In this document: one piece after another, positions 40,260-50,002 of the stretch
Layout: every line of letters starts with the position of its first letter
Numbering within the stretch: the first letter of the stretch is position 1
From: Acidimicrobiaceae bacterium
GTDB lineage: Bacteria; Actinomycetota; Acidimicrobiia; Acidimicrobiales; Aldehydirespiratoraceae
Reading direction: 5' to 3'
DNA length: 53,137 bases
NCBI GenBank assembly: GCA_009844405.1
Contig: VYBO01000031.1
Location: 1 to 53,137 of the forward strand
Position numbers and translations under genes: made by a program
Notes under the pieces: generated by a model
Database searches by the model: none
What the model was told of the DNA's origin: nothing
What the model saw: the letters and a program-made list of their open reading frames with translations, nothing else

Positions 40260-41471
40260 GTGCACAGCATCCCGGCAGAAGCCGATGTTGTCGTCATCGG
40301 CGCCGGGGTTTCGGGCGCCAGCATCGGCTACCAGCTCGCCCGCCATTCGGACCGCCGGGTGGTCGTGGTGGACGCTCGACCGCCTGTCGGCGGCATCTCA
40401 GGACGCACGTTCGGCCAGATCCGCCAGCACTACTCCAACGAACTCATGGTGCGCATGGCCCTGCGAGGCTTCCACTGCATCCGCAGCTGGGCCTCGGAGG
40501 TGGGATACGGCGACCCCGGCTACGTACGCCTCGGGTACATGCTCATCGTCACCGAGAACCAGGTCGACGGCCTGCGGCGCAACGTCGAGCTGGGACGCGG
40601 ACTCGGCGTGGACACCCGCTTCGTGGGCCCCGACGAGATCGCGGCGATCGAGCCCCTCGTGAACGCCGAGGGACTGTCGGGCGGCGCCTACGAGCCCGAC
40701 GGCGGCTACATCGACGTGACCAAGATGGTGTTGAGCTGGCTGGGCGCGGCCACCGCGGCCGGAGCGGACGTGCTGACCCCGCTGGCCGTGCACGAGATCC
40801 TGGTGGCCGACGGCGCGGTCGGCGGAGTGGCGACCGACAGGGGTGAGATCAGGGCGCCCGTCGTCGTGGCCGCCACCGGCGCGTGGGCGCCCGACCTGCT
40901 CGAACCCCTGGGCGTGCACGCGCCCATCGAGCGGCGGCGCCTCGACATGGCGACCCTCGAGCAGGAGCCCGGGGCCCGCGCCCTGCACACCTGCATCACC
41001 GACGGCAACTCCAATCTTGTGATCCGTCCCGACATGGGTCGCCGGATAGTCGCGGTGGCGTACCCACCGGAGATGCCCCCGGTCGACGATCCGCTGGCCG
41101 ACGCCCCGCCGGCTGCCGTCGGTGACCACGCCGCCCGTCTGGAGAGAGCCCTGGCGGAGCGGCTCCCGGCGCTGAGGTCGGCCGGGGTCGTCGCCAGCAC
41201 CAGCGGGGCCTACGACATCACGCCGGACTACCACCCCATCCTCGGGTGGGCTTCCGAGATCGCCGACGTGGCCGGCCTGTACCTCGCCGTCGGGCTGTCC
41301 GGGCACGGACTCAAGCTGTCGCCGTGCATCGGCGAGATCGTCGCCTCCCAGGTTCTCGGCACAGCCCAGGTCGGCAGCGCCCCATCGATCGACGCCGGAG
41401 CGCTCAGACCCGGCCGGTTCGACGACGGTGACCTCATGCACCTCACCTACGGCCCCAGCGCACGCGCATGA
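40260..41471 (+). CDS. FAD-dependent oxidoreductase, DAO family
   Basis: 403 aa. FAD-binding motif DVVVIGAGVSGASIGYQLAR at residues about 9-28, then TFGQIRQHYSNELMVRMALR, EPDGGYIDVTKMVLSWLGAA, VVVAATGAWAPDLLEPLG and C-terminal LYLAVGLSGHGLKLSPCIGE, all as in sarcosine oxidase/dimethylglycine-type amine oxidases. It would oxidise an N-methyl or secondary amine. It follows malate synthase after 51 bp with its own promoter-like sequence. A second DAO protein lies at 48637. Which amine it uses is unknown, but methylated glycine or glutamate derivatives suit the rest of the window. Confidence 0.88.
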   Translation: MHSIPAEADVVVIGAGVSGASIGYQLARHSDRRVVVVDARPPVGGISGRTFGQIRQHYSNELMVRMALRGFHCIRSWASEVGYGDPGYVRLGYMLIVTENQVDGLRRNVELGRGLGVDTRFVGPDEIAAIEPLVNAEGLSGGAYEPDGGYIDVTKMVLSWLGAATAAGADVLTPLAVHEILVADGAVGGVATDRGEIRAPVVVAATGAWAPDLLEPLGVHAPIERRRLDMATLEQEPGARALHTCITDGNSNLVIRPDMGRRIVAVAYPPEMPPVDDPLADAPPAAVGDHAARLERALAERLPALRSAGVVASTSGAYDITPDYHPILGWASEIADVAGLYLAVGLSGHGLKLSPCIGEIVASQVLGTAQVGSAPSIDAGALRPGRFDDGDLMHLTYGPSARA

Positions 41472-41538
41472 GCCACGTCACAGCCCGCGAGGTAGCATCC
41501 ACCCGACCAACAGAGGATTTTGACTGAGGAGCGCAACG

Positions 41539-41877
41539 ATGGAGATCAGCGCCGACAGAGACGGCGGAGCCGTCATTGCCAGGGCCAACGGGCGCATTGA
41601 CAGTTCCAACTCTCGGGAGTTCCACTCCAGCTTGGAAGCGGTGATCGACGAGGATGATTCTGCCGTTGTGTTGGACTTCGAGGACGTCTCCTACATCAGC
41701 AGCGCCGGGATGAGAGTGATCCTACTCACCGCCAAGGGTCTCCAGAGCAGTGGCATGAAGTTCGCGCTCTGCTCAATGAACGATTCCATTCGTGAAGTAT
41801 TCAAGATCAGCGGATTCGACAAGATCATTCAGATCCACGGCTCACAGTCAGACGCGCTCGCCGCAGTCAGCGCATAA
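41539..41877 (+). CDS. STAS-domain anti-sigma factor antagonist
   Basis: 112 aa, a single STAS domain: VIARANGRIDSSNSREFHSS, VVLDFEDVSYISSAGMRVIL with the phosphorylatable Ser in SYISSAGMR (residue about 56), and LCSMNDSIREVFKISGFDKI. In partner-switching systems (SpoIIAA, RsbV, BtrV) the unphosphorylated form binds the kinase/anti-sigma protein, and PP2C phosphatases regenerate it. TGAGGAGCGCAACG precedes ATG. It heads the signalling cassette, followed by its predicted phosphatase and kinase. Confidence 0.93.
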   Translation: MEISADRDGGAVIARANGRIDSSNSREFHSSLEAVIDEDDSAVVLDFEDVSYISSAGMRVILLTAKGLQSSGMKFALCSMNDSIREVFKISGFDKIIQIHGSQSDALAAVSA

Positions 41878-41915
41878 GTAGCCGTCTCCAATCGCTAGAG
41901 AGGACTCGAACGACA

Positions 41916-43082
41916 ATGACTGAGTCGCCACAGAAGCACAAGATCCTCGTGGTCGACGATGAGCCGGATCTCGAGCCGCTCATGCTGCAGCGCATGCGAC
42001 GATACATCAGGACTGGTGTGTACGAATTCGTCTTCGCCCACGACGGGGTCGAGGCACTCGAAGCGCTGGAAGCGGACGCGGGCATCGACATGGTCCTGTC
42101 CGACATCAACATGCCCAAGATGGACGGCCTCACGCTTCTCGACAGGATTCCGGACGTGTCGCCGGACATTCGGGCCGTCATAATCTCCGCCTACGGCGAT
42201 ATGAAGAACATCCGCATCGCCATGAACCGCGGCGCGTTCGATTTCGTCACAAAGCCGGTTGATTTCGACGACTTGAAGTTCACAATTGATCGAACTCTGC
42301 AGCACATTCGAGAATGGAAGGAAGCCCTCAGCGCGCGTGACAAGCTTGTCGTCCTGCAGAACGAACTGAATGTTGCAAGCATGATGCAGCAGTCCATCCT
42401 GCCAAACAAGTTCGCCCGAAACGATGACTACAAGCTATTCGGCACCATGCAGCCAGCCCGCAACGTGGGGGGCGACTTCTTCGATGTGATCGGTCTGTCC
42501 GACGACAGAGTGGGCCTGGCCATCGCTGACGTATCCGGCAAGGGCGTGCCCGCGGCTCTGTTCATGATGTCCAGCCGCACGCTGCTGAAGGGCGCGGCCA
42601 TGCGGACCGACGGACCCGGCGAGGCCCTCACGGAAGTGAACGACGTGCTCAACGAGGACAACGACGCCTGCATGTTCGTCACCATGATCTATGCGGTGTA
42701 CGACCCTGCGACCGGTGTGCTCACCTACGCGGACGGCGGCCACGACCCGCCCCTCGTCATACACGCCGACGGTACCAGCACCCAGCTGCCGGTGACCGAC
42801 GGCCTCGCACTGGGCGTGCTGCCCGGGTTCGACTTCCTCCAGCACTCCTACGAGCTGTCGCCCGGCGACACCGTCATTCTCTACACCGACGGCGTGACCG
42901 AGGCCATCAACGCCGAGGAGGAGCAGCTGGGCCTGGCCCGGTTGCGCGAGGCCTTCGAGGCCGATCCTCCGGGCGATGCAGAGGACGCCGGCCATCGAGT
43001 CATCGACCTCGTCAACGAGTTCGCCGGTGATGTGCCGCAGTTCGACGACACGACCTGTCTCGTGCTGCGTCGGGAGAACTGA
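41916..43082 (+). CDS. Response regulator-PP2C phosphatase (RsbU/SpoIIE type)
   Basis: 388 aa. Residues about 8-128 form a receiver: KILVVDDEPDLEPL, phospho-acceptor Asp63 in LSDINMPKMDG, IISAYGDM with the Thr/Ser position, and the Lys in DFVTKPVDF. A linker helix then joins a SpoIIE-type PP2C (about 165-388): ARNVGGDFFDVIGLSDD, IADVSGKGVPAALFMMSSR, YADGGHDPPLVIHADG, VILYTDGVTEAINAE and FDDTTCLVLRR with the metal-binding Asp residues. Phosphorylation by a histidine kinase would switch the phosphatase, which acts on the STAS protein upstream. The natural kinase is the one encoded at 44790. Confidence 0.93.
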   Translation: MTESPQKHKILVVDDEPDLEPLMLQRMRRYIRTGVYEFVFAHDGVEALEALEADAGIDMVLSDINMPKMDGLTLLDRIPDVSPDIRAVIISAYGDMKNIRIAMNRGAFDFVTKPVDFDDLKFTIDRTLQHIREWKEALSARDKLVVLQNELNVASMMQQSILPNKFARNDDYKLFGTMQPARNVGGDFFDVIGLSDDRVGLAIADVSGKGVPAALFMMSSRTLLKGAAMRTDGPGEALTEVNDVLNEDNDACMFVTMIYAVYDPATGVLTYADGGHDPPLVIHADGTSTQLPVTDGLALGVLPGFDFLQHSYELSPGDTVILYTDGVTEAINAEEEQLGLARLREAFEADPPGDAEDAGHRVIDLVNEFAGDVPQFDDTTCLVLRREN

Positions 43083-43089
43083 CCGCGCC

Positions 43090-43515
43090 ATGCTGTTCCT
43101 GACCACCAACACCAACGGCGAGCGGGTCCGCTCCAGCTACGACGAGCTTCCGGAGCTGGTCGCGGCCGTCGAAGCACTCGGTGAGCGGGACGGATGGTCC
43201 GGCGAGCTGACGTTCCGGGTCAGCCTGGTGATCGACGAGCTGGCCCAGAACGTGGTGGACTATTCCCACGAGGGCCGGCCCGGCGACGTCGAGGTGGAGG
43301 TGACCTCGCTCCAAGAGGACGTCGTGATCGAGATCATCGACGACGGCATCCCGTTCGATCCCCTGACCGAGGCGCCCGAGCCGGATCTGACGTCCTCGAT
43401 AGAGGACCGGCCGATCGGCGGGCTGGGCGTGCACTTCACCAAGACCCTGATGGACGACGTGGAGTACTGCCGGGAGTCGGGGAAGAACCGCCTGAAGATC
43501 GTCGCCCGCAAGTGA
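43090..43515 (+). CDS. Anti-sigma-type serine kinase (HATPase_c, RsbW/BtrW-like)
   Basis: 141 aa. A GHKL ATPase of the anti-sigma kinase type: LVIDELAQNVVDYSHEGRPG supplies the N-box, IEIIDDGIPFDPLTEAPEPD the G1 box, and RPIGGLGVHFTKTLMDDVEY the G2 box. It would phosphorylate the STAS protein and bind an unknown target released by partner switching. The eight-base gap after the phosphatase gene supports co-transcription. No sigma factor gene is next to it, so the output could be a sigma factor elsewhere or a non-sigma protein. Confidence 0.9.
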   Translation: MLFLTTNTNGERVRSSYDELPELVAAVEALGERDGWSGELTFRVSLVIDELAQNVVDYSHEGRPGDVEVEVTSLQEDVVIEIIDDGIPFDPLTEAPEPDLTSSIEDRPIGGLGVHFTKTLMDDVEYCRESGKNRLKIVARK

Positions 43516-43516
43516 G

Positions 43517-44785
43517 ATGACCCACTGCCGCGGGCCGCGTCGCCGATGGACTGCCGTCCGATGGTCGGCGGCAGCCGTTGCAGTGCTGCTCGCGGCGTGC
43601 GGCAGCGACGGAGAGACCGTGGAGGACCCGCCCATCGACGATTCGGTGTCCGTCGGACCCGTCGTCGAGGCGGAGGGAGAATCGCTGGGCCTGACCGAGG
43701 ATCGGATCCTGTTCGGGCAGTCCGCTGCGCTCAGCGGGCCTGCCAGGGAGTTGGGCAGGAACATGAGGCAGGGGATAATGGCCGCGTTCAACGAGGTGAA
43801 CGCGGCCGGGGGCGTCCACGGGCGCGTCCTGGAACTGCAGTCTCTCGACGACGCGTACGAGCCCGAGGACGCCATCGTGATGACGCGCCACCTCATCGAG
43901 CAGGAGCAGGTGTTCGCGCTGATCGGCGCGGTGGGCACCCCGACCTCGCGCTCCGCCACCCCGATCGCCCGCCGCGCCGGGGTTCCCTACATCGCGCCCT
44001 TCACCGGCGCCGCCTTCCTCCGCGACGACGAGTGGGACAACATCATCAACCTGCGAGCCTCCTACAACCAGGAGACCGAGGAGATGGTGGCCCGCCTCAC
44101 GGAGGACCTCGGGATCAGGCGGATCAGCGTCCTGTACCAGAACGACTCGTTCGGACGGGCCGGGTTCCGGGGAACGGTGGCGGCGCTCGAGCGGCGGGAC
44201 ATGGAACTCGCCTCGATCGGGATCTACCCCCGCAACACGACCGCGGTGAAGACGGCCCTGCTCGACCTGCGGCAGGGCGACCCCGAGGCGGTGATCATGA
44301 TCGGCGCCTACGAGCCGGTGGCGAGCCTCATCCTGTGGGCCCGCCGCACCGGCATGGACGCGGTCTTCATGACGGTCTCCTTCGTGGGGAGCAACGCCCT
44401 GGCCCAGGAGCTCGGGCCCGACGGCGCCGGGGTGCTGGTGACCCAGGTCGTCCCGTTCCCGGAGGATGACTCGCTGCCCGTGGTCCACTCCTACTTGGAG
44501 GCTCTGGCGAGCCATGATCCGGGGGCGGAGCCGGGGTTCGTGTCGCTCGAGGGCTACCTGGCTGGACGGATGGTGATCGCGGCGCTCCAAGAGTGCGGGG
44601 CGGAGGTCGACAGATCCTGCCTGCTCGACCGGTTGATCGACCGCGGCGACTTCGACATAGACGGGTTCGAGCTTCAGTTCGGCGACGGCGACAACCAGGG
44701 CTCCGACGAGGTGTTCCTGACGGTGATCGGCTCCGACGGCAAGTACCACCCGGTCGACACCCTGCACGAGACCGTTCTCTGGTGA
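43517..44785 (+). CDS. Type-1 periplasmic ligand-binding lipoprotein (Peripla_BP_6)
   Basis: 422 aa. The signal is SAAAVAVLLAACGSDG, with lipobox LAAC, so the mature protein is lipid-anchored outside the cell. The body resembles branched-chain amino acid/amide binding proteins (LivJ/AmiC): ILFGQSAALSGPARELGRNM, GIMAAFNEVNAAGGVHGRVL, RHLIEQEQVFALIGAVGTPT, VLYQNDSFGRAGFRGTVAAL and VSLEGYLAGRMVIAAL. There is no ABC permease or ATPase nearby; it starts one base after the HATPase stop and is followed by a sensor kinase. It is therefore probably a sensor for that kinase rather than a transporter component (inference). Confidence 0.9.
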   Translation: MTHCRGPRRRWTAVRWSAAAVAVLLAACGSDGETVEDPPIDDSVSVGPVVEAEGESLGLTEDRILFGQSAALSGPARELGRNMRQGIMAAFNEVNAAGGVHGRVLELQSLDDAYEPEDAIVMTRHLIEQEQVFALIGAVGTPTSRSATPIARRAGVPYIAPFTGAAFLRDDEWDNIINLRASYNQETEEMVARLTEDLGIRRISVLYQNDSFGRAGFRGTVAALERRDMELASIGIYPRNTTAVKTALLDLRQGDPEAVIMIGAYEPVASLILWARRTGMDAVFMTVSFVGSNALAQELGPDGAGVLVTQVVPFPEDDSLPVVHSYLEALASHDPGAEPGFVSLEGYLAGRMVIAALQECGAEVDRSCLLDRLIDRGDFDIDGFELQFGDGDNQGSDEVFLTVIGSDGKYHPVDTLHETVLW

Positions 44786-44789
44786 CCCG

Positions 44790-47105
44790 GTGAGCTCCCC
44801 GCTCGACGACCCGATAGCGGATGAGTCCGTGACGACGCCGCCCGACGAACTCGCGGAGGGCGCCACCGCCCCGCCGCCCGACGAACCGGCGGCCGGTGAC
44901 GCTGACCAGTCGTCGGCCGGCGACGCTCCCGCTGATGACGGGATGAGGCCTTCTCTCGGGTTCTGGTCCCGGATCTCCACCAAGCTCTATATGGGCATCG
45001 GCGGAGCGGTGGCCTTGACGCTGGCCGCCAGCTTGGTCGGGTGGTTCTCCTTCAACCGTGTGGGCGACGTACAGAGGCGGGTCAATGAGGGAAGCGTTCC
45101 CGAACTGGCCGCTGCGTTCGGCGTCGCGCAGTACGGCGGGATCCTCGCCAACGCCGCGCCCAGCCTGGCCGCCGCAACCACGTCAATGGAACTGTTCCAA
45201 GAGAGCCAGCAGATCAGCCAGACGATTCTGGCCTTCGAGGAACAGATGGCGGTTCTGGAGCAGAGCGACAGCGGCGCCGCGAGCGTGGCCCACATACGCG
45301 AGAGTGCCGACACGCTTGTCGCCAACATCGCCGAGATCAGGACCGAGGCCTCGGAGCGATTCCAGATCAGCGAGCAGCGAGCGGTGCAGCAAGCAGAACT
45401 GGTGACGCTTCGAGCCCAGGTCAGCGAAGTGCTGATCCCCGCTCTTGACGATCAGTTCTTCTACACCCTGACCGGATACTCCGACCTCGAATCGATGCCC
45501 GATCCCCGATCCGAGCACTTCTCGGAGGAAGCGGTCATCCAGTACCGGCGCCTCGCCGAGCTCGAGGCCGACGCCAACATCACCTCCGACCTGCTGGCCA
45601 GCGCGTTCGCGCTGACCGAGGCGAGCCTGCTGGAGCCGCTGCGGGAGCGCTTCGAGGCGGCCGCCGGACGCATCAACCGGAACCTGCTGGCGCTGCAGGA
45701 GACGCAGTTCCATTCCGACGCCGCCCCGATCTTCGACCGCTTGCGGGAGTTGGGCCTCGGCGGGGAGAACTCGTTCGACCTCGCGGCCAGCGAGTTCGCC
45801 ATTCTGGAGCACAACCAAGAGCTACTAGACCAGAACGGGCAACTCGCCCTCGAGCTGGTCACCGAGGTCGACAGCCTAGTGGGCGCGTCCCAGCAGCGGG
45901 CCGCGGAGGCCACCACGGCGTCGGAGCAGGCCATCAGCACCGCCCGCACCCTGCTGCTGGCCATCAGCGCGGCCAGCGTCGTCGCCGCGCTGATAATCAT
46001 CTGGTTCTTCGTCGGCAAGTCGCTGGTCCGGAGGATCGCCCTGCTGTCGGACTGGATGCGGCGCATGGCCGGCGGCGACCTTGAGGCCACAGCCCCGATC
46101 GAGGGCCGCGACGAGGTCGCGGACATGGCCGCCACCCTCGAGGTGTTCCGGCGCCACGCCCTGGAGGTCCAGCGCCTCAACCTGGTCGAGCAGCTCGCCT
46201 CGGAGCTGCAGGGCAAGAACCAGCAGCTCGAAGGGGTCCTGGCCGAACTGCAGAAGGCCCAGGACCAGATCGTCACGCGGGAGAAGCTGGCCGCACTGGG
46301 CGAGCTCACCGCAGGCGTCGCCCACGAGATCAAGAACCCCTTGAACTTCGTGAAGAACTTCGCCGAGGCCTCCGAGGAGCTCATCGACGAGCTCAAGGAG
46401 CTGCTGGAGGACGTCGGCGACGACATCAGCGACGAGAACAAGGACTATGTCAACGAGATCGCCGGCGATCTGACCGGCAACATCGAGCGAATCCGCTCCC
46501 ACGGTGAACGGGCCGACCGCATCGTGCGGGACATGCTGATGATGGGGCGCGACTCCGGCGAGTGGCAACTGACCGACATCAACGGCCTGCTGGAGCAGCA
46601 CGCCCAACTATCATTCCACAGCGCCCGGGCGCTGGACTCGGACTTCCAGCTCGATATCCAGCAGGACTTCGACCCGGATGTGGGTTCGCTCAAGGTGATC
46701 GCCCAGGACCTGGGGCGGGTGTTCCTGAACATGGTGACCAACGCGGGCCACGCCACCAACGACCGCCACCGCGCCGAGGTCGCCGCCGGCAACACCGGCT
46801 TCCAGCCGACGCTGTGGCTCTCCACGACGCGGTCCAATGATCACGTCGAGGTCCGCATCCGTGACAACGGCACGGGCATGCCCCCCGACGTGGTCGAGAA
46901 GATCTTCAACCCCTTCTTCACCACCAAGCCGACCAACCAGGGCACCGGCCTCGGCCTGTCCATCTCCAGCGACATCGTCCGCCGCCACGGCGGCAGCATC
47001 GCAGTCGAGTCGGAGCCCGGCGAGTACACCGAGATGTGCATCACCCTGCCGCTGGCGGCGCCTCTAGAGGCCGAGCAGGCCGGCGCGGGCGACTCCTGGG
47101 TCTGA
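44790..47105 (+). CDS. Sensor histidine kinase with TorS-like input domain
   Basis: 771 aa. Residues 1-60 are Pro/Asp/Glu-rich and disordered. TM1 is about 66-88 ([20 protein letters not shown]) and TM2 about 388-410. Between them is a 300-residue all-helical periplasmic sensor beginning [20 protein letters not shown] followed by [10 protein letters not shown], a pattern I associate with TorS-type TMAO sensors. HAMP follows (about 411-460), then a coiled coil, HisKA with [20 protein letters not shown] (phospho-His at about 512), and HATPase with [28 protein letters not shown] and [20 protein letters not shown]. It lies three bases after the binding-protein gene. It has no receiver of its own; its likely target is the REC domain of the phosphatase at 41916. 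Confidence 0.92.
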   Translation: MSSPLDDPIADESVTTPPDELAEGATAPPPDEPAAGDADQSSAGDAPADDGMRPSLGFWSRISTKLYMGIGGAVALTLAASLVGWFSFNRVGDVQRRVNEGSVPELAAAFGVAQYGGILANAAPSLAAATTSMELFQESQQISQTILAFEEQMAVLEQSDSGAASVAHIRESADTLVANIAEIRTEASERFQISEQRAVQQAELVTLRAQVSEVLIPALDDQFFYTLTGYSDLESMPDPRSEHFSEEAVIQYRRLAELEADANITSDLLASAFALTEASLLEPLRERFEAAAGRINRNLLALQETQFHSDAAPIFDRLRELGLGGENSFDLAASEFAILEHNQELLDQNGQLALELVTEVDSLVGASQQRAAEATTASEQAISTARTLLLAISAASVVAALIIIWFFVGKSLVRRIALLSDWMRRMAGGDLEATAPIEGRDEVADMAATLEVFRRHALEVQRLNLVEQLASELQGKNQQLEGVLAELQKAQDQIVTREKLAALGELTAGVAHEIKNPLNFVKNFAEASEELIDELKELLEDVGDDISDENKDYVNEIAGDLTGNIERIRSHGERADRIVRDMLMMGRDSGEWQLTDINGLLEQHAQLSFHSARALDSDFQLDIQQDFDPDVGSLKVIAQDLGRVFLNMVTNAGHATNDRHRAEVAAGNTGFQPTLWLSTTRSNDHVEVRIRDNGTGMPPDVVEKIFNPFFTTKPTNQGTGLGLSISSDIVRRHGGSIAVESEPGEYTEMCITLPLAAPLEAEQAGAGDSWV

Positions 47106-47308
47106 ACGCCCACGAGTCCGAGCAGAGCCCTCCCGCCGGGGCCGGCGCGGCATCCCGCTGTCGGTGGCCCCACAGCGTGTAGCGGGGATGACCACCGACC
47201 CCGAGGTGTGGCAGCTTGATCCTTCAGGGAAGCGCAGCCCGCGGGGCCTCTAGGGACACCGCCATTCCTCGCCTCTGAGCGCGCCGGGCACCTGGTAGCG
47301 GGGGCGGC

Positions 47309-48544
47309 TCACCACTGGCGCGACTGTTCCGCGTAGATATGGTCAGGCAGCCGGTACTCGATGCCGAGCTCCTGCAGCGCCGACACCTCCAGCAGCGTGT
47401 TGAACGCCGCGAAGTCCGACTCGCGGGTCAGCCTGGGGAGCCGGTGCCGCAGGAACTGGTGGTAGCGGCGCTGCAGGCGGAACCATGCCAGCACACCGAA
47501 CGTCCGCGACGGCGGGTAGTTCAGCTGGTCGGCCACATCGTCGCCGATCATCGCCCGCGACACCACGAAAATGTACTTGGCGAGCTTGCGGCGGGCGTCG
47601 GGCTCGGTGATGCCCGCCACCACCGGGGCCGAGTTGACCAGCGCGTTGGCCAGCACGACAGACTCCATACCCGGGTCGGGCTCGCATAGCCGGCCGATCC
47701 GGAAGATCTCCAAGGCGTCTTCGTAGTCGCGGTAGAGCATCGCCTCGGGGATACCCATCAGGTGTCCCGAGTACCGCCACACCGCCATGAAGCTGTCGCG
47801 CTCGGCCTCGCTGTAGTCGGCGCCCAGACTCCTCATGTGCTGCAGCATCCTGGCCGAGAAGGCCGTGACCGCGAAGCCGATCTGGGCCGCGCTCAGGGGC
47901 ACGCCCCATGCGTCGGCGTCCCAGTCGTCGGATGTGCTGAACAGATGCCTGACCTTGGCGTGGATCAGCCGGATGCGCACCGAGAGGCGCCAGCCGTCGC
48001 CGCGCGGTTCCAGGCCGCCGGGCAGGAACAGCTCGATCATGTGGCGGTTGTTCTGCCGGAGGCGCCTCACGCCCTGGTCGCGCAGCCTCCCGGTGATGAA
48101 GAAGGACCGGGCGATGGTGGTCGTGAACCCCTCTACCAGCACGCCTCCGAGCATCGCGGCCAGGCACGCCGAGGAGTCCCGATGGAAGGCGCGGACGCCG
48201 CCGACGAAGGAGGCCTGGTCCACCCAGCCGGGCACAGTCTCGAGCTCCTCGACGAAGGCGCTCACCGCGCCGGGGGCGTCGCGCAGCAGCGGGTCGCCGG
48301 GATTCTCGATCGCGGCGCGAACGAAACGGTCGGCATCGACAGCGGAGACGGCGCCGAGTTGCCTCATCAACTCGTCGCACACCGGATCGCCGACGGTGGT
48401 GTGGAGGATGTAGTTCCGGGCCCTGGCTGGATCCACCGCCCGGGCCCGCTCGTAGGACGCGATGTAGTCGGCAGGCATTGCTAGTGGAGCAGCGGCTGCG
48501 GACGCGTCGGTGCCGGACTTGGCTTGCCGATCATCCTGCACCAT
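47309..48544 (-). CDS. DUF2236/MpaB-like oxygenase family protein
   Basis: 411 aa. It fits the DUF2236 (rubber oxygenase/MpaB catalytic) family: GGVLVEGFTTTIARSFFITG, RLRQNNRHMIELFLPGGLEP, SVRIRLIHAKVRHLFSTSDD (with the conserved Arg and His), WDADAWGVPLSAAQIGFAVT, and YWR-like VWRYSGHLMGIPEAML. Family members are haem or non-haem oxygenases of uncertain substrate. ATG 48544 is chosen after GGAAAGGCGCGTCCCAG; the frame is open further upstream only as a shadow of the flavoprotein gene. It is the last gene of the minus-strand block and converges on the histidine kinase gene. Confidence 0.8.
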   Translation of the reverse strand: MVQDDRQAKSGTDASAAAAPLAMPADYIASYERARAVDPARARNYILHTTVGDPVCDELMRQLGAVSAVDADRFVRAAIENPGDPLLRDAPGAVSAFVEELETVPGWVDQASFVGGVRAFHRDSSACLAAMLGGVLVEGFTTTIARSFFITGRLRDQGVRRLRQNNRHMIELFLPGGLEPRGDGWRLSVRIRLIHAKVRHLFSTSDDWDADAWGVPLSAAQIGFAVTAFSARMLQHMRSLGADYSEAERDSFMAVWRYSGHLMGIPEAMLYRDYEDALEIFRIGRLCEPDPGMESVVLANALVNSAPVVAGITEPDARRKLAKYIFVVSRAMIGDDVADQLNYPPSRTFGVLAWFRLQRRYHQFLRHRLPRLTRESDFAAFNTLLEVSALQELGIEYRLPDHIYAEQSRQW

Positions 48545-48636
48545 CTGGGACGCGCCTTTCCGAAGTTGCGTCTGCACAACCTCGTGAAGCGTAACCGCCG
48601 TGTGCCAGTCGGCACGCAGTGGAACCCGGGGCGGAC

Positions 48637-49968
48637 TCAGCTCCAGGGGTAGGGCGAGTTGCTCACCGGGTGGAGCCTGCCCTCGGCGTAGCGCGACCAC
48701 CGGAACGGCTCCAGCAGTGCCCGGGGCTCGCCCATCAGCTCGGAGGCCACCAGCGTGCCGACGCCGATCATCTTGTAGCCGTGGTTCGAGTCGGCGATGA
48801 AGTAGACGTTTTCGCAGAACGTGTCGAACACCGGGAAGTTGTCGGGCGAGAAGCTGCCGATGCCGCCGGAGGGCTCGGTGCTCATGAGATGCGACTTGCC
48901 CTCGAAGCGCTTCTGGCAGTGGGCCAGCGCCGCGGTCCACGTGCGGTAGAAGTCCTCGCCCACGATGAAATCGGGGGAGTCGGGCCCGTACGGGTCGACG
49001 GCCACCTCGGAAGCAGGCTTGTCCACGATGTAGGGCATGTAGCCGCCCTGCACGCCGCCGAAGCTGAAGTCGGGCTTGTAGTAGATGCCCCATGGGCCCT
49101 CGGTGACCAGGCCGCCCTCGTCGTAGAGCGGGGCGTCGGTGTCGATGTGGACCACGGGCGGCATGTTGCCGTCGTTGTCGGTGAGGCAGCCGGGATCGAC
49201 GGCCAGGGTGCCCTCCTGCAGGCACATGTAAGTCCAGGTGGGCCGGCGATGGAGGCGGCCGTCGCCGCCGAGCACGTCGACGCTGAACGGCAACTCGAGC
49301 ATGGCCCAGATCTGCTGCACCCACGGCCCTACCGCCACCACCACCTGCTCGCACGCGACGGGGCCCTGGTCGGTCAGCACCGCGGTGACTGCTCCGGAGG
49401 CGTCGCGGTCGAAGCCGTTCACGGTCACGCCGCCCACGACGGCTGCTCCCTGCGCCTCGGCCTTCTCGAGCAGGCCCTTGAGCGACGCCATGTTGTTGGC
49501 GTAGCCGCCGCGGTGCTCGTGCAGCACGCTGGTTACGCCCTGGGCCTGCCAGTCGTCGAAGATCCCCCGCATGTAGCGAGCCGACTCGGTGGCGCCCTCG
49601 ATGAACGTCGACGAGTAGCCGATGGCCTTCTGCTGCTCGTGGATCGAGGCCACGTCGGACCGCATGGCCTCGTGGCTTATCTGCAGGTAGCCCACCGGAT
49701 GGTAGGAGAAGGCCTCCGGATCGCTCTCCCAGACGTCGACGCAATGGGCCATCAGCTCGCGCATGGCCGGTTGGAAGTAGTTGTTGCGCACTACGCCGCA
49801 GGCGATGCCCGACGCGCCGGCGCCCACACCGGTCTTGTCGATCACGACGACATCGTCGCCCGACCCGCGGCCGGACGACTTCAGGTCCCGGGCCAGGCTC
49901 CAAGCAGTCGACAGACCGTGTATGCCGGCACCGATGATCACATAACGCGCCGCGCTGGGCAGCCCCAT
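48637..49968 (-). CDS. FAD-dependent oxidoreductase, SoxB-like (DAO family)
   Basis: 443 aa. FAD motif YVIIGAGIHGLSTAWSLARD at residues about 9-28, GASGIACGVVRNNYFQPAMR as in sarcosine oxidase beta subunits, HPVGYLQISHEA, HEHRGGYANNMASLKGLLEK, VVVAVGPWVQQIW, and SFSPDNFPVFDT, ADSNHGYKMIGVGTLVASEL at the end. It would oxidise an N-methylated amino acid; N-methylglutamate dehydrogenase MgdA and sarcosine oxidase SoxB are relatives. The mgsC/B/A-like genes just upstream make N-methylglutamate an attractive substrate. Subunits equivalent to SoxA/D/G are not adjacent in this window. ATG 49968 is used; AAGAAGGAGGCTCAG precedes it. Confidence 0.87.
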   Translation of the reverse strand: MGLPSAARYVIIGAGIHGLSTAWSLARDLKSSGRGSGDDVVVIDKTGVGAGASGIACGVVRNNYFQPAMRELMAHCVDVWESDPEAFSYHPVGYLQISHEAMRSDVASIHEQQKAIGYSSTFIEGATESARYMRGIFDDWQAQGVTSVLHEHRGGYANNMASLKGLLEKAEAQGAAVVGGVTVNGFDRDASGAVTAVLTDQGPVACEQVVVAVGPWVQQIWAMLELPFSVDVLGGDGRLHRRPTWTYMCLQEGTLAVDPGCLTDNDGNMPPVVHIDTDAPLYDEGGLVTEGPWGIYYKPDFSFGGVQGGYMPYIVDKPASEVAVDPYGPDSPDFIVGEDFYRTWTAALAHCQKRFEGKSHLMSTEPSGGIGSFSPDNFPVFDTFCENVYFIADSNHGYKMIGVGTLVASELMGEPRALLEPFRWSRYAEGRLHPVSNSPYPWS

Positions 49969-50002
49969 GGCTGCTGAGCCTCCTTCTTACCTGCCCGACC
50001 CC

